Notes under the pieces: generated by a model
The model's database searches: none
Seen by the model: the letters and a program-made list of their open reading frames with translations, nothing else
Told to the model about the DNA's origin: nothing
Shown: positions 28,707 to 37,857 of the stretch, piece by piece
How positions within the stretch are numbered: the stretch's first letter is position 1
How the letters are laid out: each line of letters begins with the position of its first letter
Made by a program: the position numbers and the translations under genes
Origin: Bog-473 sp963726135
GTDB taxonomy: Bacteria; Actinomycetota; Acidimicrobiia; Acidimicrobiales; RAAP-2
Direction of reading: 5' to 3'
Length of the DNA stretch: 64,000 nucleotides
Assembly (NCBI GenBank): GCA_963726135.1
Contig: CAVSBE010000008.1
Location: forward strand, 1,798,001 to 1,862,000

Positions 28707-29798
28707 TCAGTCATAGAGCGCCTCGACCCACCACTCCCCGCGCTCGCTGCACAGCAGGCGGGCGACCCCGTCCGCGGTGACCACCTGCAGGCGGGCCCGG
28801 CGCCGGCGCACCGACCACCAGCGTTCCGTCACCGGCCAGGGGCCCGCCCAGCCGACGACCGGCTGCCAGGGGCCGCCGTCGACCGACAGCCGCTCGATCC
28901 CCGCGGTGAGCAACCCCCGCCCGCTGACTTCGACGGCGCCTCCGCCGGCGTCGACCACCTCGGCGCGGATCCGGACCCGCAGCACGTCACTGGGCGCGGG
29001 TGGCGGCAACCGCCCCGGCCACGGCGCCCCCGACGGGGCGGCGTCCGCCTCGGGGCTGCCCCAGGGCACCAGCACCGACTGGCCGGCCGGATCCCGCCCG
29101 CTCTGCACCCGCCCCATCAGCACGGCCTCGATCCCCAGGCGCTCCTGCACCCGGACGAAGGAGCGGGCCGCCCGGGCGTCGGCCTCCGACGCGCCACCGA
29201 AGAAGCCGGGCTGGAAGGGCGGGGGCGGGGTGTCGGCCCCCCGGTCGGGATCCTCGCCCCGGGCCACCCGCAGCCGCGGTTCGATGGAGCGGTCGCGCAG
29301 ACCGGCCAGCTCACCGCTCTCGCCCCGGGCCACCGCATGACAGGCGGCCGCGTCCGCCCCGAAGCGGTCCGAGATGCTCGCCGCGGGCAGCGCGGCGAAT
29401 TGCCCCAGTGTGGTGACCCCCAGCCGCTGCAGGGTGACGGCCAGGTCGGGCCGCGCCAGTGTGGCCACCGACCAGGGGCCGAGGAAGTCCGCCGTCCCGC
29501 CGGGCGGGACGATCAGCGCCGAGCGGGCGGCCAGCACCGAGGCGAAGAGCCCGTCGGCCACGCCCACCCCCGCCTCCTCGCCCACGGTCTCGGCCAGGCG
29601 GGACACCACCGTCTCCTCCCCGCCGAAGAAGCGGGCAGGGCCGCGGGCCGGGAGCGCGCCGACCCCGAGCCGGACGGGGTGCACCCAGGGACAGAGCTCG
29701 CCGGCCCGCGCCAGCACCCGGGCGAAGCGCCGCGCCTCTTCGCCCCTCGCCCCTTCCTCGAGGAGCTCCGGACACCAGATGACGACCAAACGTTCCAC
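28707..29798 (-). CDS. imuB: ImuB, catalytically dead Y-family polymerase hub
   Basis: A 363-residue Y-family polymerase-like protein. The first strand reads MERLVVIWCPELLEEG, without the catalytic Asp of active Y polymerases, and the later acidic pair is also not visible. This matches ImuB, which acts as a scaffold that links DnaE2 and the beta clamp. The little-finger region with WSVRRRRARLQVVTADG is present. It is shorter than mycobacterial ImuB (about 500 residues or more), mainly at the C terminus, so the usual long clamp- and partner-binding tail may be reduced. Middle gene of the mutasome operon. Confidence 0.88.
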   Translation of the reverse strand: MERLVVIWCPELLEEGARGEEARRFARVLARAGELCPWVHPVRLGVGALPARGPARFFGGEETVVSRLAETVGEEAGVGVADGLFASVLAARSALIVPPGGTADFLGPWSVATLARPDLAVTLQRLGVTTLGQFAALPAASISDRFGADAAACHAVARGESGELAGLRDRSIEPRLRVARGEDPDRGADTPPPPFQPGFFGGASEADARAARSFVRVQERLGIEAVLMGRVQSGRDPAGQSVLVPWGSPEADAAPSGAPWPGRLPPPAPSDVLRVRIRAEVVDAGGGAVEVSGRGLLTAGIERLSVDGGPWQPVVGWAGPWPVTERWWSVRRRRARLQVVTADGVARLLCSERGEWWVEALYD

Positions 29799-29820
29799 GC
29801 CTTCTTCTCCACCGCGCCGC

Positions 29821-30573
29821 TCAGGCCGCCTCCGGCCCGTCGTCGGGGCCGGAGGCGTCCGGCTCCGTGCTGTCTCTCGCGTCCTCTGCCGCCGCCACCG
29901 CGCCCGAGCCGGCGGGGAGCCACAGCGAGCACTCGGCGACCCGGCCGGCGGCGCGGCGGCCGCTGACGCGCACCTCGGCCCGCCGACGCTGCAGGTGCCC
30001 GTGGCCCCGGCCGACGCCCTCCCACTCGACCGCCCCCACCGACAGCGCCAGGTCGCCGCCCTCGGGCCAGGCCCCGGCGCCCTCGAGCAACACCACCAGT
30101 GCCGCCTGGCGCTCGCGGGCCCGGGCGGTCAGGTGGCGCGCCGCGGTCAGGCGGGCCCGGCCGGGCGGGCGCACCAGGACGGCGTCGACGCCGGAGAGAA
30201 GGTCGCCGGCCGCCTCGGCCCACCCGGTACCGGGGTGCGGCACGAAGACGACCCGGCGCAGATCGAGCCCGAGCCCGGCGGCCGCCACCACCCCCGGGTC
30301 GGGCAGGCCGACGGCGGCACACCAACTCCCGGCCGTCGACGCCGCGGCCAGGAGCGCCAGCGCCAGCGTGGTCGCGCCGTGGCCGGGTTGCCCCACCACG
30401 GTCGTGGTCGTCCCCCGGCGCAGGGCGCCGCCAGGGAAGAGGGGGGCCAGCGGCGGGGGCACCGGCAGGGTCCGCCCGGCCACCGGCGTGGCGGGCCGGG
30501 CCCGGTCAGCAAGCCCGGTGGGGAGCTCCCGGGAACGAGGGGACGGCGGATCCCCGGCGTGTGAAGCGAACAT
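29821..30573 (-). CDS. imuA': ImuA'-type RecA-fold protein
   Basis: A 250-residue protein with a RecA-like core. The Walker A region is GQPGHGATTLALALL (about 61-75); the usual Lys of GKT is missing, so ATP binding may be altered. A hydrophobic strand with VDAVLVRPPG sits at the Walker B place. Position upstream of imuB-dnaE2 and the SOS box identify it as ImuA', which works with ImuB in damage-induced mutagenesis. The ATG at 30573 lies inside the SOS box, implying a leaderless message or a start further in. A long acidic C-terminal tail ends the protein. Confidence 0.85.
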   Translation of the reverse strand: MFASHAGDPPSPRSRELPTGLADRARPATPVAGRTLPVPPPLAPLFPGGALRRGTTTTVVGQPGHGATTLALALLAAASTAGSWCAAVGLPDPGVVAAAGLGLDLRRVVFVPHPGTGWAEAAGDLLSGVDAVLVRPPGRARLTAARHLTARARERQAALVVLLEGAGAWPEGGDLALSVGAVEWEGVGRGHGHLQRRRAEVRVSGRRAAGRVAECSLWLPAGSGAVAAAEDARDSTEPDASGPDDGPEAA

Positions 30574-30580
30574 ATGTTCG
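30567..30580. promoter_or_regulatory. SOS box (LexA site)
   Basis: CGAACATATGTTCG is a perfect palindrome matching the actinobacterial LexA consensus CGAAC-N4-GTTCG. It covers the imuA' start codon. On the minus strand TATGGT (30582-30587) is a good -10 element that would place the transcript start at or next to that ATG. Only 102 nt separate it from the divergent SRAP gene, so one LexA dimer could control both. Confidence 0.9.
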
Positions 30581-30681
30581 TACCATAGCGAGGTCGTGTG
30601 TCGCCTGCTCGGGGAGGCAAAAGGCCAGTTCAGAGGCCGTAATACACGGAACGGGTCCCGTCACGTCACAATGCAGCCCGC

Positions 30682-31395
30682 ATGTGCGGACGCTTCGCCC
30701 TCTTCACGCCTCCGGCGCGGATGGCCCGTTACTTCGGGGCCTCCCTGGCTGACGGTGTCGACCCCGAATTCCACCCGAGCTGGAACGTCGCCCCGACCGA
30801 CCAGGTCCTCGGCGTCCGAGACCGCCCCGCCCGGCCGGAGACCGGGGAGGAGCCCGAGCGGGTGCTCATGTCCTTCCGCTGGGGCCTCATCCCGTGGTGG
30901 TCCAAGGACGCGAAGTCCGGCAGCCGGCTCTTCAACGCGCGCAGCGAGACGGTGGCCACCAAGGCATCCTTCCGCGACGCGTTCCGGGAGCGGCGCATCA
31001 TCGTCCCCGCCGACGGCTTCTACGAGTGGGACAAGACCACGGCCGGGGCCACGCAACCGCACTACTTCACCCGGGCCGACGGCGTGCCGCTGGCCTTCGC
31101 CGGCCTGGCCGAGCGCTGGCGCGCCAAGGGTGCGCCGAAGGACGCGCCCTACGTCCGCAGCTGCACCGTCATCACCGCGCCCGGCGGCGCGGACATGGAG
31201 GGCATCCACGACCGCATGCCGGTGATCCTCGACCCGTCCACGTTCGACCTCTGGCTCGACCCGGCCAACGAGGACACCGAAGAGCTGCGGGCCCTGCTGC
31301 ACCCGCCGCAGGCGGGCACGATGGTGCACCATCCGGTCGGACCCCGGATCGGCAATGTCGCCAACAACGACCCCACCCTGATCGAGGCGGTGTGA
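30682..31395 (+). CDS. SRAP (YedK/HMCES-type) abasic-site binding protein
   Basis: A 237-residue SOS-response-associated peptidase family protein. Cys2 directly follows Met1 (MCGRFALF); after Met removal it forms the thiazolidine crosslink with abasic DNA. Other family residues are seen in WNVAPTD, RWGLIPWW, FNARSET, ADGFYEW and the active-site His of GIHDRMPVIL. It protects abasic sites in single-stranded DNA during replication. No Shine-Dalgarno sequence is visible. It is divergent from the imu operon with a shared SOS box between them, and overlaps the next gene by 4 nt (GTGA). Confidence 0.93.
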   Translation: MCGRFALFTPPARMARYFGASLADGVDPEFHPSWNVAPTDQVLGVRDRPARPETGEEPERVLMSFRWGLIPWWSKDAKSGSRLFNARSETVATKASFRDAFRERRIIVPADGFYEWDKTTAGATQPHYFTRADGVPLAFAGLAERWRAKGAPKDAPYVRSCTVITAPGGADMEGIHDRMPVILDPSTFDLWLDPANEDTEELRALLHPPQAGTMVHHPVGPRIGNVANNDPTLIEAV

Positions 31396-32959
31396 CGCCG
31401 GACCCGTCGCCCAGGCGCACCGGCGCGGCGCGCTTCGACCGGCGCACCTTCGTCGCGGCCGCCCTGGCGGCCGGTGGCGCCGGGGTGCTGGCCGCCATGA
31501 GCCGGTCCGGCGGGGCGGGGCGGCGGCCATGGCCAGAGCCGCTTCGGCGACGCCCCCCGCCGGCTCGGACCTCGGGGCCATCGACCACGTCGTCTTCCTC
31601 ATGCAGGAGAACCGCTCCTTCGACCACTACTACGGCACCTACCGCGCGGTGCGGGGCTTCGACGACCATCCGTCGGGCTCACTCGGGGTGTTCGCGCAGG
31701 CGTGGCCGGGCGGACGGGACCGGACTCTGCTGCCGTTCCACCTCGACACGGCGTCGGGCATCGGCGAGTGCACCACCGATCTCGACCACAGCTGGCAGGG
31801 TGAGCACCTCAGCCGGGGCAAGGGCAACAACGGCGCGTTCGTCGCGACGCACACGCGGGCGGAGTTCGAGGGGCCGGACCAGGGCGTGCTCACGATGGGC
31901 TACTACCGGCGGGCCGACCTGCCCTACTACTACGCGCTGGCCGATGCGTTCACGATCTGCGACAACTACCACTGCTCCGTCCTCGGGCCGACACATCCCA
32001 ACCGGCTGCTGTCGCTGTCGGGCACGCTCGATCCGTCCGGCCACGCCGGCGGGCCCGTCCTGATCACCAGCCACTCGCCCGACGCGGTGTACAGCGTGTC
32101 GTGGGACACCATGCCCGAGGTCCTGGAGGACGCCGGCGTCTCCTGGAAGGTGTACAACCCGCAGGGGGTGATTTATGCGCCGGCCTTCATCGAGAAGAAC
32201 GGCATGATCGCCACCGACGCCATCCTCCCCTGGTTCCGCCAATACAGCGATCCCCGCTCGGCGCTCTACCAGAAGGCGTTCCTGCCGCAGTACCCGAGCG
32301 ACTTCGTGACGGACATCACGACGGGTCAACTCCCCGCCGTCAGCTGGATCCTCCCGCCGGCGGGCTACGACGAGCACCCGTCATCACCTCCGGCCCTGGG
32401 CGAGTGGTTCACCAGCCAGGTCCTCGGCGCGCTGGTGTCCAATCCGGCGGTGTGGTCCAAGACGGTGCTGTTCCACATGTACGACGAGAACGACGGGTTC
32501 TTCGACCACGTGCCGCCGCCGGTGCCACCGGCGGGCACGGCGGGCGAGTTCCTCACCGGCGCGCTGCCGATCGACGCCAACGCCATCCGCGGGCCGGTCG
32601 GCATGGGCTTCCGCGTCCCCATGCTCGTGCTCTCGCCGTTCAGCCGCGGTGGGCACGTGGCGTCGGAGGTGTTCGACCACACGTCGCAGCTCCGCTTCTT
32701 GGAGGAGCGCTTCGGTGTACGCGCACCCAACATCTCGGCCTGGCGCCGCCGCACCGCCGGCGACCTCACGTCGGCGCTGCACATGGGCCGCTCGGACCGT
32801 TCGGTGCCGCCGCTGCCCAGCACCGCCCACGACCAGATGGCGGACATGGCCGCCCTGGGCTGCTCCCAGGTGGACATCCTCGACCTCAACGCCGACCTGC
32901 CGCGCTACCCCGTCCCGCTCCACCAGTCGATGCCGCGCCAGGAGGCCTCGTCGGGGTAG
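31392..32959 (+). CDS. Tat-exported phosphoesterase/phospholipase C, frame interrupted
   Basis: The GTG at 31392 overlaps the SRAP stop and opens a twin-arginine signal (FDRRTFVAAALAAGGAGVLAA). The enzyme itself lies in another frame from about 31529 (MARAASATPPAGSDLGAIDH) to 32959. Its hallmarks are FLMQENRSFDHYYG, PNRLLSLSGT, YDENDGFFDHVPPP and RVPMLVLSPFSRGG, all typical of the phospholipase C/acid phosphatase AcpA family. The frames would join in the G/C run at 31509-31528, giving a Tat signal with an ARAAS cleavage region and about 522 residues in total. A sequencing indel in that run is likely; the alternative is a cytoplasmic form from the internal ATG at 31529. Confidence 0.82.
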
Positions 32960-33000
32960 CGGGCCCACGAAGGCGGCGCGCGCATGCCCGACGCAGCGTC

Positions 33001-34051
33001 TTACGCCTGGGTCATGTGCAAGAGCACTTCGCCGTCGGCGCGCAGGCGATCACCGGCCCCGTGCTGGTCGGGTCGGGCGCGGCCGCCCGCGGCCAGGGCG
33101 TGCTCACAGCGGGCGATGTACGCCAGGTTCCACACCGCCGCTGCGCCGGCGGCCCGGACCTGCGCGTTGCTCAACGCCGAGCCGGCGGCCCTCTCGTAGT
33201 CCTCGAGGAACGCCGCGACCCCGGCGGCCGAGGGGAACCGGGATCCACCGGGTTCCGACGTCACGGACCAGGTGACGGCCGCCTGGCCGAGTGCGGTGCT
33301 CTCCCGCACCCGGGCCACGCTGTCCCAGTCGTAGACCGCCACGACGTCGCCGCCGTACAGGCGGACGTTCCGGGCCGACCAGTCGGTGTGGGCGACGACC
33401 GTCATGCCTTCTTGTTCGCGGTCCCGTATCTCGGCGGCCCGCTCGGCGAAGTCGTCGATCCACCGCGGCGGACTCCGCCTCCAGCTCGAAGTCGAAGAGC
33501 GGGCTATGGGGCTCGGGGTAGAGCCCGATAGCGGGACGGCGGAGGGGATGCTGTTCGAGCCCGCGCAGCCCCCGCAGGTCGCGGCAGAGGCCGATCTGGC
33601 GGGCCAGTCCCCCCGCGGAGGCGCGCCGCGACTGCGCCGAGCGGTACGCGGTCATGCCGGGGTCGGGGAGCCACGACTCCGCCATGACCAGGTTCGGTCG
33701 GTCCGCCTGGAGTGGGGCCGGCCCGCCGAGGGGCCGGGCGCAGGGGTACCCGAGAGCCCCGAGATGTTCTTGGACCACCCGCACCGCTTCCAAGAAGGGG
33801 TGGGTCCAGCGATCCTGGTACGCCTTGAGGACGACCCGGCGCCCCGAGGCGAGGCCCACGCCCGTCACGCATCCGGCCGAGGAGCGGTAGAACAGGCCCG
33901 CCACAGGGCGTTCCCCGAGGTAGGACTCGCAGAAGCGGGCGATGATCCGGTCGATCTCGGCCGGGTCGTCGCTGCCGAAGACGGCCCGCTCCACGTCGGA
34001 CACGCCCCAGCGGGACAGCTCCGCGGCGACGATCTCGGAGACAGAGCCCAC
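33001..34051 (-). CDS. aminoglycoside phosphotransferase-like kinase, frame interrupted
   Basis: Leftward gene of the APH/choline kinase fold. The N-terminal part (from a GTG near 34051) carries AGLFYRSSAGCVTG and GRRVVLKAYQDRW, with the ATP-site Lys. The C-terminal part, in another frame, has the Brenner motif HTDWSARNVRL and the metal motif YDWDSV. A frameshift near 33455-33470 separates them: in the corrected frame DDFAERAAEIRDREQEG bridges to MTVVAHTDW. The joined protein is about 350 residues, so the kinase is probably whole in the organism. Substrate unknown; the family includes antibiotic kinases but also many metabolite kinases, so resistance should not be assumed. Confidence 0.72.
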
Positions 34052-34154
34052 GCTCCCATGATGCTGTGCCGCGGGTGGGCCGCGCCGGGCCCGAGACGAC
34101 AGCGACCCGGCATCTATCGTTGTCGGCGGGCCGGGTCCGGAAAGGAGCAGAGCA

Positions 34155-34565
34155 ATGCGCTTCAACCACATGGAGCTGACGTTCCCCGTCGGGACGCTGA
34201 CCGCCGAGTTCCGCGAGGAGGTCGACGCGTTCTACGGCTCGGTCTTCGGCTGGTCGGCGCTCGACGCCGATGTCGTGGGGCAGTCGTGCCACCTGCTGAT
34301 GCCCGATCCCGATCAGTTCCTCCTGCTGGCCGAGAGCGAGAAGCCGATGGCATCGCCCGGCTACGACCATCTCGGCCTGCTGCAGGACTCCCGGGAAGAG
34401 GTCGACAGCCTGTTGGAGGCCTGCGACCGGTACGCGGAGAAGGACGACCGGGTGAAGATCCGGCGTTACGAGGATCTCGCCTATCCCGGGGTCACGGTGC
34501 ACGCCTTCTACGTCAAGTACCTCCTTCCGATCTACTTCGACGTGCAGAGCATGGAGCGCCACTAG
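34155..34565 (+). CDS. VOC/glyoxalase superfamily protein
   Basis: A 136-residue protein starting MRFNHMELTFPVGTL, with FYGSVFGWSALD, YDHLGLLQDSREEVD and AFYVKYLLPIYFDVQ. These are vicinal-oxygen-chelate beta-alpha-beta modules with potential metal ligands His and Glu. Members include glyoxalases, ring-cleavage dioxygenases and resistance proteins; none can be assigned. AAAGGAG stands 7 nt upstream of the ATG. Divergent from the APH-like gene. Confidence 0.8.
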   Translation: MRFNHMELTFPVGTLTAEFREEVDAFYGSVFGWSALDADVVGQSCHLLMPDPDQFLLLAESEKPMASPGYDHLGLLQDSREEVDSLLEACDRYAEKDDRVKIRRYEDLAYPGVTVHAFYVKYLLPIYFDVQSMERH

Positions 34566-34660
34566 CCGGCGATCGGGGAAGCCGGGCCGGGGCGGGCGGG
34601 CGGTCGGTGGGTGAGCGAAGGTCCCTTAATTTCGCGCAGTCGCGTCGGTACGGTGGTGCC

Positions 34661-35356
34661 GTGGCTGATGGATCGCTCCGCAACCGCGACGACTCGGTTG
34701 CGTGGGGCATCGAGTCACCGGGTGAGGCCCGTTGGCCGGCCCTGTTGGCCGTCGTCGCAGCGGCCGCCTTGCAGTTCATTCTGCCGCAGACCCTCATCCA
34801 GGGACTCGGGTACCGAGGCTTGATACCGGGCCTCGAGGTGGCGTTGCTCGTCGTGCTCCTCATCGCCAATCCGGGGCATATCTCCAAGGAGGAGTCGCGC
34901 CTCCGCATGGTCGGCATTGCCTTGATCGCACTCATCACGATCGCCAATGTGGTGTCCTTGCTCGAGCTGATCAACGCCCTCCTCTATCCCTCCGGAGCCA
35001 AAGGGGGAGGACGCCCGATCGTGTACGCGTCCGTGCCGATTTGGATCACCAACGTCATCGCGTTCGGGCTCTGGTACTGGGAGCTCGATCGGGGCGGCCC
35101 TGCCTCCCGCCAGCAACCGACGCACAGCAAACCCGACTTCCTGTTCCCGCAGATGTCGACGCCCGGCAGTGCTCCAGGCTGGGTGCCCAATTTCTTGGAC
35201 TATCTCTACACGTCGTTCACCAACGCAACCGCGTTCAGCCCCACCGACACGATGCCGTTGACACCCTGGGCCAAGTTCTTGATGATGCTCCAGTCACTGG
35301 CCTCGCTGGTGACGGTCGCCGTGGTCGTGTCCCGGGCGGTCAACATCCTGAGCTGA
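34661..35356 (+). CDS. multi-pass membrane protein, family unknown
   Basis: A 231-residue protein from a GTG at 34661. It has hydrophobic segments at about 27-44 (WPALLAVVAAAALQFIL), 57-68 (LEVALLVVLLIANP), 83-106 (MVGIALIALITIANVVSLLELI), 120-137 (VPIWITNVIAFGLWYWEL) and a C-terminal helix (MMLQSLASLVTVAVVVSRAVNIL). The stretch YLYTSFTNATAFSPTDTMPL resembles the pore-like region of DUF1345 and two-helix channel proteins, but lacks the TVGYG filter. I recognise no precise family. It stands alone between convergent and divergent neighbours, and no regulatory signal is evident. Confidence 0.7.
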   Translation: MADGSLRNRDDSVAWGIESPGEARWPALLAVVAAAALQFILPQTLIQGLGYRGLIPGLEVALLVVLLIANPGHISKEESRLRMVGIALIALITIANVVSLLELINALLYPSGAKGGGRPIVYASVPIWITNVIAFGLWYWELDRGGPASRQQPTHSKPDFLFPQMSTPGSAPGWVPNFLDYLYTSFTNATAFSPTDTMPLTPWAKFLMMLQSLASLVTVAVVVSRAVNILS

Positions 35357-35455
35357 GGGACGTCGCCTCTCCCACAGCGATCCACGCCGGGGAACGTCAT
35401 GCTGGTGGTCTGCCCTACGACCCGACGATCTGCTCGCCGCGGCTCGAGAGCGTCC

Positions 35456-36517
35456 TCACGGTGAGCTCGCCCTCGACGACGTCCCGACGAGGGCGACGGT
35501 GCGCCCGAGGGTCTTGCGGTCCGCCATGGACTGGAGGGCCCGCGGCAGGTCCTCGAAGGCGACCTCGCTGCCGATGACCGGTCGCACCCTGCCCTGCAGA
35601 ACGAGGTCCAGGATGCGGGCGTGCACCCGCTCGCCGTCAGCGTGCGACGGGAAGTTGTACCCGGTGGCACCCTTGAGGGCGACGGGGTCGTCGACGTAGG
35701 CATGACACACCCCGCACAGGGAGAAGTTCCCGAAGAGGACCGGCCGCGGCACGATCCCCTCGTCCTCGGCCTCGATGCCCGACGCGAAGCCGACCAGGAG
35801 ATGACGACCGTTGAACGCCATGCAGCCGAACGTCTTGGTCGTCACCTCGCCACCGACCGAGTCGAAGGCCACATCGACCCCACGGCCGTCTGTCGCATGG
35901 AGCACCGCCGGAACGAAGTCGGTGTCGAGGTAATTGATCGCCAGGTCGGCGCCAAGAGACCGGCAGAACTCGACCTTCGCGGCCGTCCCGGCCGTCGCGA
36001 TCACCCGTGCGCCCGCCAGCGTGGCCAGTTGCACGGCCGCTGAGCCGACCCCGCCGGCAGCGGCATGAACCAACACCGTCTCGCTCGCCCGGATCTGCGC
36101 ACGCTCGTGCAGGGCCAGCCACGACAAGTGGAACGGGAAGTAGACGGCCGCGGCCGGCGAGTCTGCCAGCTCGGACTCCGGCGGCATCTCGAACGCCATC
36201 GCAGCAGGGCCGACGGCTTGCTCGGCATATCCCCCGAAGGCGCCACTCGGCACGGCGACCACCCGCTTTCCGAGCCAGCCCTCGGCGCCCGCCCCCGCCC
36301 CCTCGACGTCGCCGAGCACCTCCATGCCGGGCGTGTACGGGAGAGGCGGGCAGACGGTTCGGTAGCGGCCTCGCACGCCGTCGACGTCGTTGAAGTTGAG
36401 GGTCGCCGCCGCGACACGCACCAGCAGCTCGCCTGGCCCCGCCATCGGCGCCGCCACCTCCTCGAGCCGTAGGACGTCCTCCGGCTCGCCGTAGTGGTGG
36501 ATTCGCCACGCCTTCAC
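35456..36517 (-). CDS. zinc-independent quinone oxidoreductase (MDR family)
   Basis: Medium-chain reductase of 353 residues. It has an N-terminal GroES-like domain (KAWRIHHYGEPEDVLRLEEV) and a NADPH-binding domain with VLVHAAAGGVGSAAVQLA. No zinc-ligand Cys/His set is seen, which fits NADPH:quinone reductase or enoyl reductase relatives. GTG start at 36517; no strong ribosome site. It follows the methyltransferase gene on the same strand by 20 nt. The substrate is unknown. Confidence 0.88.
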   Translation of the reverse strand: MKAWRIHHYGEPEDVLRLEEVAAPMAGPGELLVRVAAATLNFNDVDGVRGRYRTVCPPLPYTPGMEVLGDVEGAGAGAEGWLGKRVVAVPSGAFGGYAEQAVGPAAMAFEMPPESELADSPAAAVYFPFHLSWLALHERAQIRASETVLVHAAAGGVGSAAVQLATLAGARVIATAGTAAKVEFCRSLGADLAINYLDTDFVPAVLHATDGRGVDVAFDSVGGEVTTKTFGCMAFNGRHLLVGFASGIEAEDEGIVPRPVLFGNFSLCGVCHAYVDDPVALKGATGYNFPSHADGERVHARILDLVLQGRVRPVIGSEVAFEDLPRALQSMADRKTLGRTVALVGTSSRASSP

Positions 36518-36537
36518 GTCGGAGCACTGTTGCACAA

Positions 36538-37519
36538 CTACGAGACGCCAGCCCGCCTCGCGACGATGACGTCGGTCTCGCCCATGGCGGCTCCGAGGCA
36601 CACCCGCCGTCCGGCCCAGCCGGTGTGGTCGAGCGCTCGGTCGAAGTACCGCCTGTCGAAACCCAGCTCGAGCCAGCCGTACGTCCGACTCGACCAGACC
36701 GAGAGCCCGTCGAGCCGCGGCCCCCACGGGTAATCGAGACGCTGCACCGGCTCGGCGGCGAAGAGGACGGCCCCGCCCGGGCGCACGATGTCGTGCAGGC
36801 GGCGCAGCATCGCCACGTGATCGGCACAGTGATGGAAGCTCTCGAAGAACACCGCGGCATCGAAGGGCTCCTCGGTGGTGAAGGCGAGCATGTCGCCCTG
36901 CACGACCGTGACACGACCCGGCCCGTCGCAGCGCCCGCCGATGAGGGTGCAGAATTTCTCGTCCAGCTCGACCGCAGTGACATCGAGCCCCGTGGCCACC
37001 ATGTCGCGCGGTCAGGTTCCCCCATCCCGGGCCGAATTCGACAATGCGTCGTGTCGCCGCACCGGACGGCACCACCTCGGCCAGGCACTCGAGCAGGTGG
37101 CCGCGGGCGACCAGATCGCGTCCGACGAGGGTGAGCGAACCGGTCTGGTAGGGGAACGGCCGCACCAGGGCGGCCGGGAGGTCGAACGGGGAGGTCTCGT
37201 GCGTGGTGTCGTAGGCCGCATGCCCCGAGATCCGGCGGTAGAGCTCCCAGGTCCAGTCGCGATAGGCGGTGGAGAACGGGTCGTCGGGCGGTGGCGCCGG
37301 GAGCACCACCTCGAGCCGCTCGAGCAGGGCACGGGCCTCGTCCGGCGCGGACCTCATCAGTTCGGTCGCCCGCACCAACTCCGCGTCCAGCCTCTCCAGT
37401 GGCACCTGGCGCGGCGCCGGCCTCCCGAGCGCGGCCCGCACCCGCCGGCGGAGCCGCGGCGGGAGCGCATCGACGGCCCGGGCCCCGAGCTGCACGGCAG
37501 CACCCGTCGACCGGCCCAT
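36538..37519 (-). CDS. class I SAM-dependent methyltransferase, frame interrupted
   Basis: Leftward gene of about 326 residues. The N-terminal region and methyltransferase motif I (VEFGPGWGNLT) are in one frame. The rest (MVATGLDVTAVELDEKF, VVQGDMLAF, FFESFHHCADHVAML, IVRPGGAVLFAAEP) is in another. One extra base at about 37005-37012 within accgcgcgac explains the break, as the corrected frame reads NLTARDMVATGLD. It is therefore likely intact in the organism. The long N-terminal extension with a helical bundle is unusual for minimal methyltransferases. The substrate is unknown. The antibiotic-biosynthesis-monooxygenase-like gene is 23 nt upstream. Confidence 0.75.
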
Positions 37520-37542
37520 GGGACCTCGACGCTACCGGTCGT

Positions 37543-37857
37543 TCAACCCGCCGCGGGCTGCTCGCTCCCGTCGGCCGGGGAGGCCACGAACATGCTGGCC
37601 GTCGCCCCGGTGATGCGGCTGAGGTTCCGCTCGCCGAAGACGACCTCGTGCGGCTCGGCGAGGTGTGCGTCCAGGAGCTCCTGGGTCTCCCAGCACTCGA
37701 AGAAGCGGAACGTGTTGGGGGCCTCGAGATCCTCCGCCCACGAGTATTCGACGCACCCGGCGTCGTTTCGGCTCGCCTCCGTGACCTCAGCCAGGCTCGC
37801 GAGCACGTCGGTGCGGTCGGAAGGATCGAACGTGAGCGAGCCGGCGATGATGATCAT
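37543..37857 (-). CDS. antibiotic biosynthesis monooxygenase (ABM) domain protein
   Basis: A 104-residue dimeric ferredoxin-like fold protein. It has the family's MIIIAGSLTFDP start, EASRNDAGCVEYSW in the middle and RFFECWETQELLDAHL with the conserved Trp/His region. Relatives are quinol monooxygenases (YgiN) and heme-degrading proteins, so it may oxidise quinols without a cofactor. Its start overlaps the stop of the upstream amidohydrolase by 4 nt, and the methyltransferase and quinone reductase follow, so a four-gene leftward unit is likely. Confidence 0.85.
   Translation of the reverse strand: MIIIAGSLTFDPSDRTDVLASLAEVTEASRNDAGCVEYSWAEDLEAPNTFRFFECWETQELLDAHLAEPHEVVFGERNLSRITGATASMFVASPADGSEQPAAG

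Noticed and set aside
33001..34051. Antibiotic-resistance gene call for the APH-like kinase
   Set aside because: The fold alone does not show the substrate. No resistance neighbours or mobile elements are present.
35456..37519. Methyltransferase-quinone reductase fusion in one open frame
   Set aside because: After motif I the frame leaves the methyltransferase sequence, and the real C-terminal part is in another frame; the two genes are separate.
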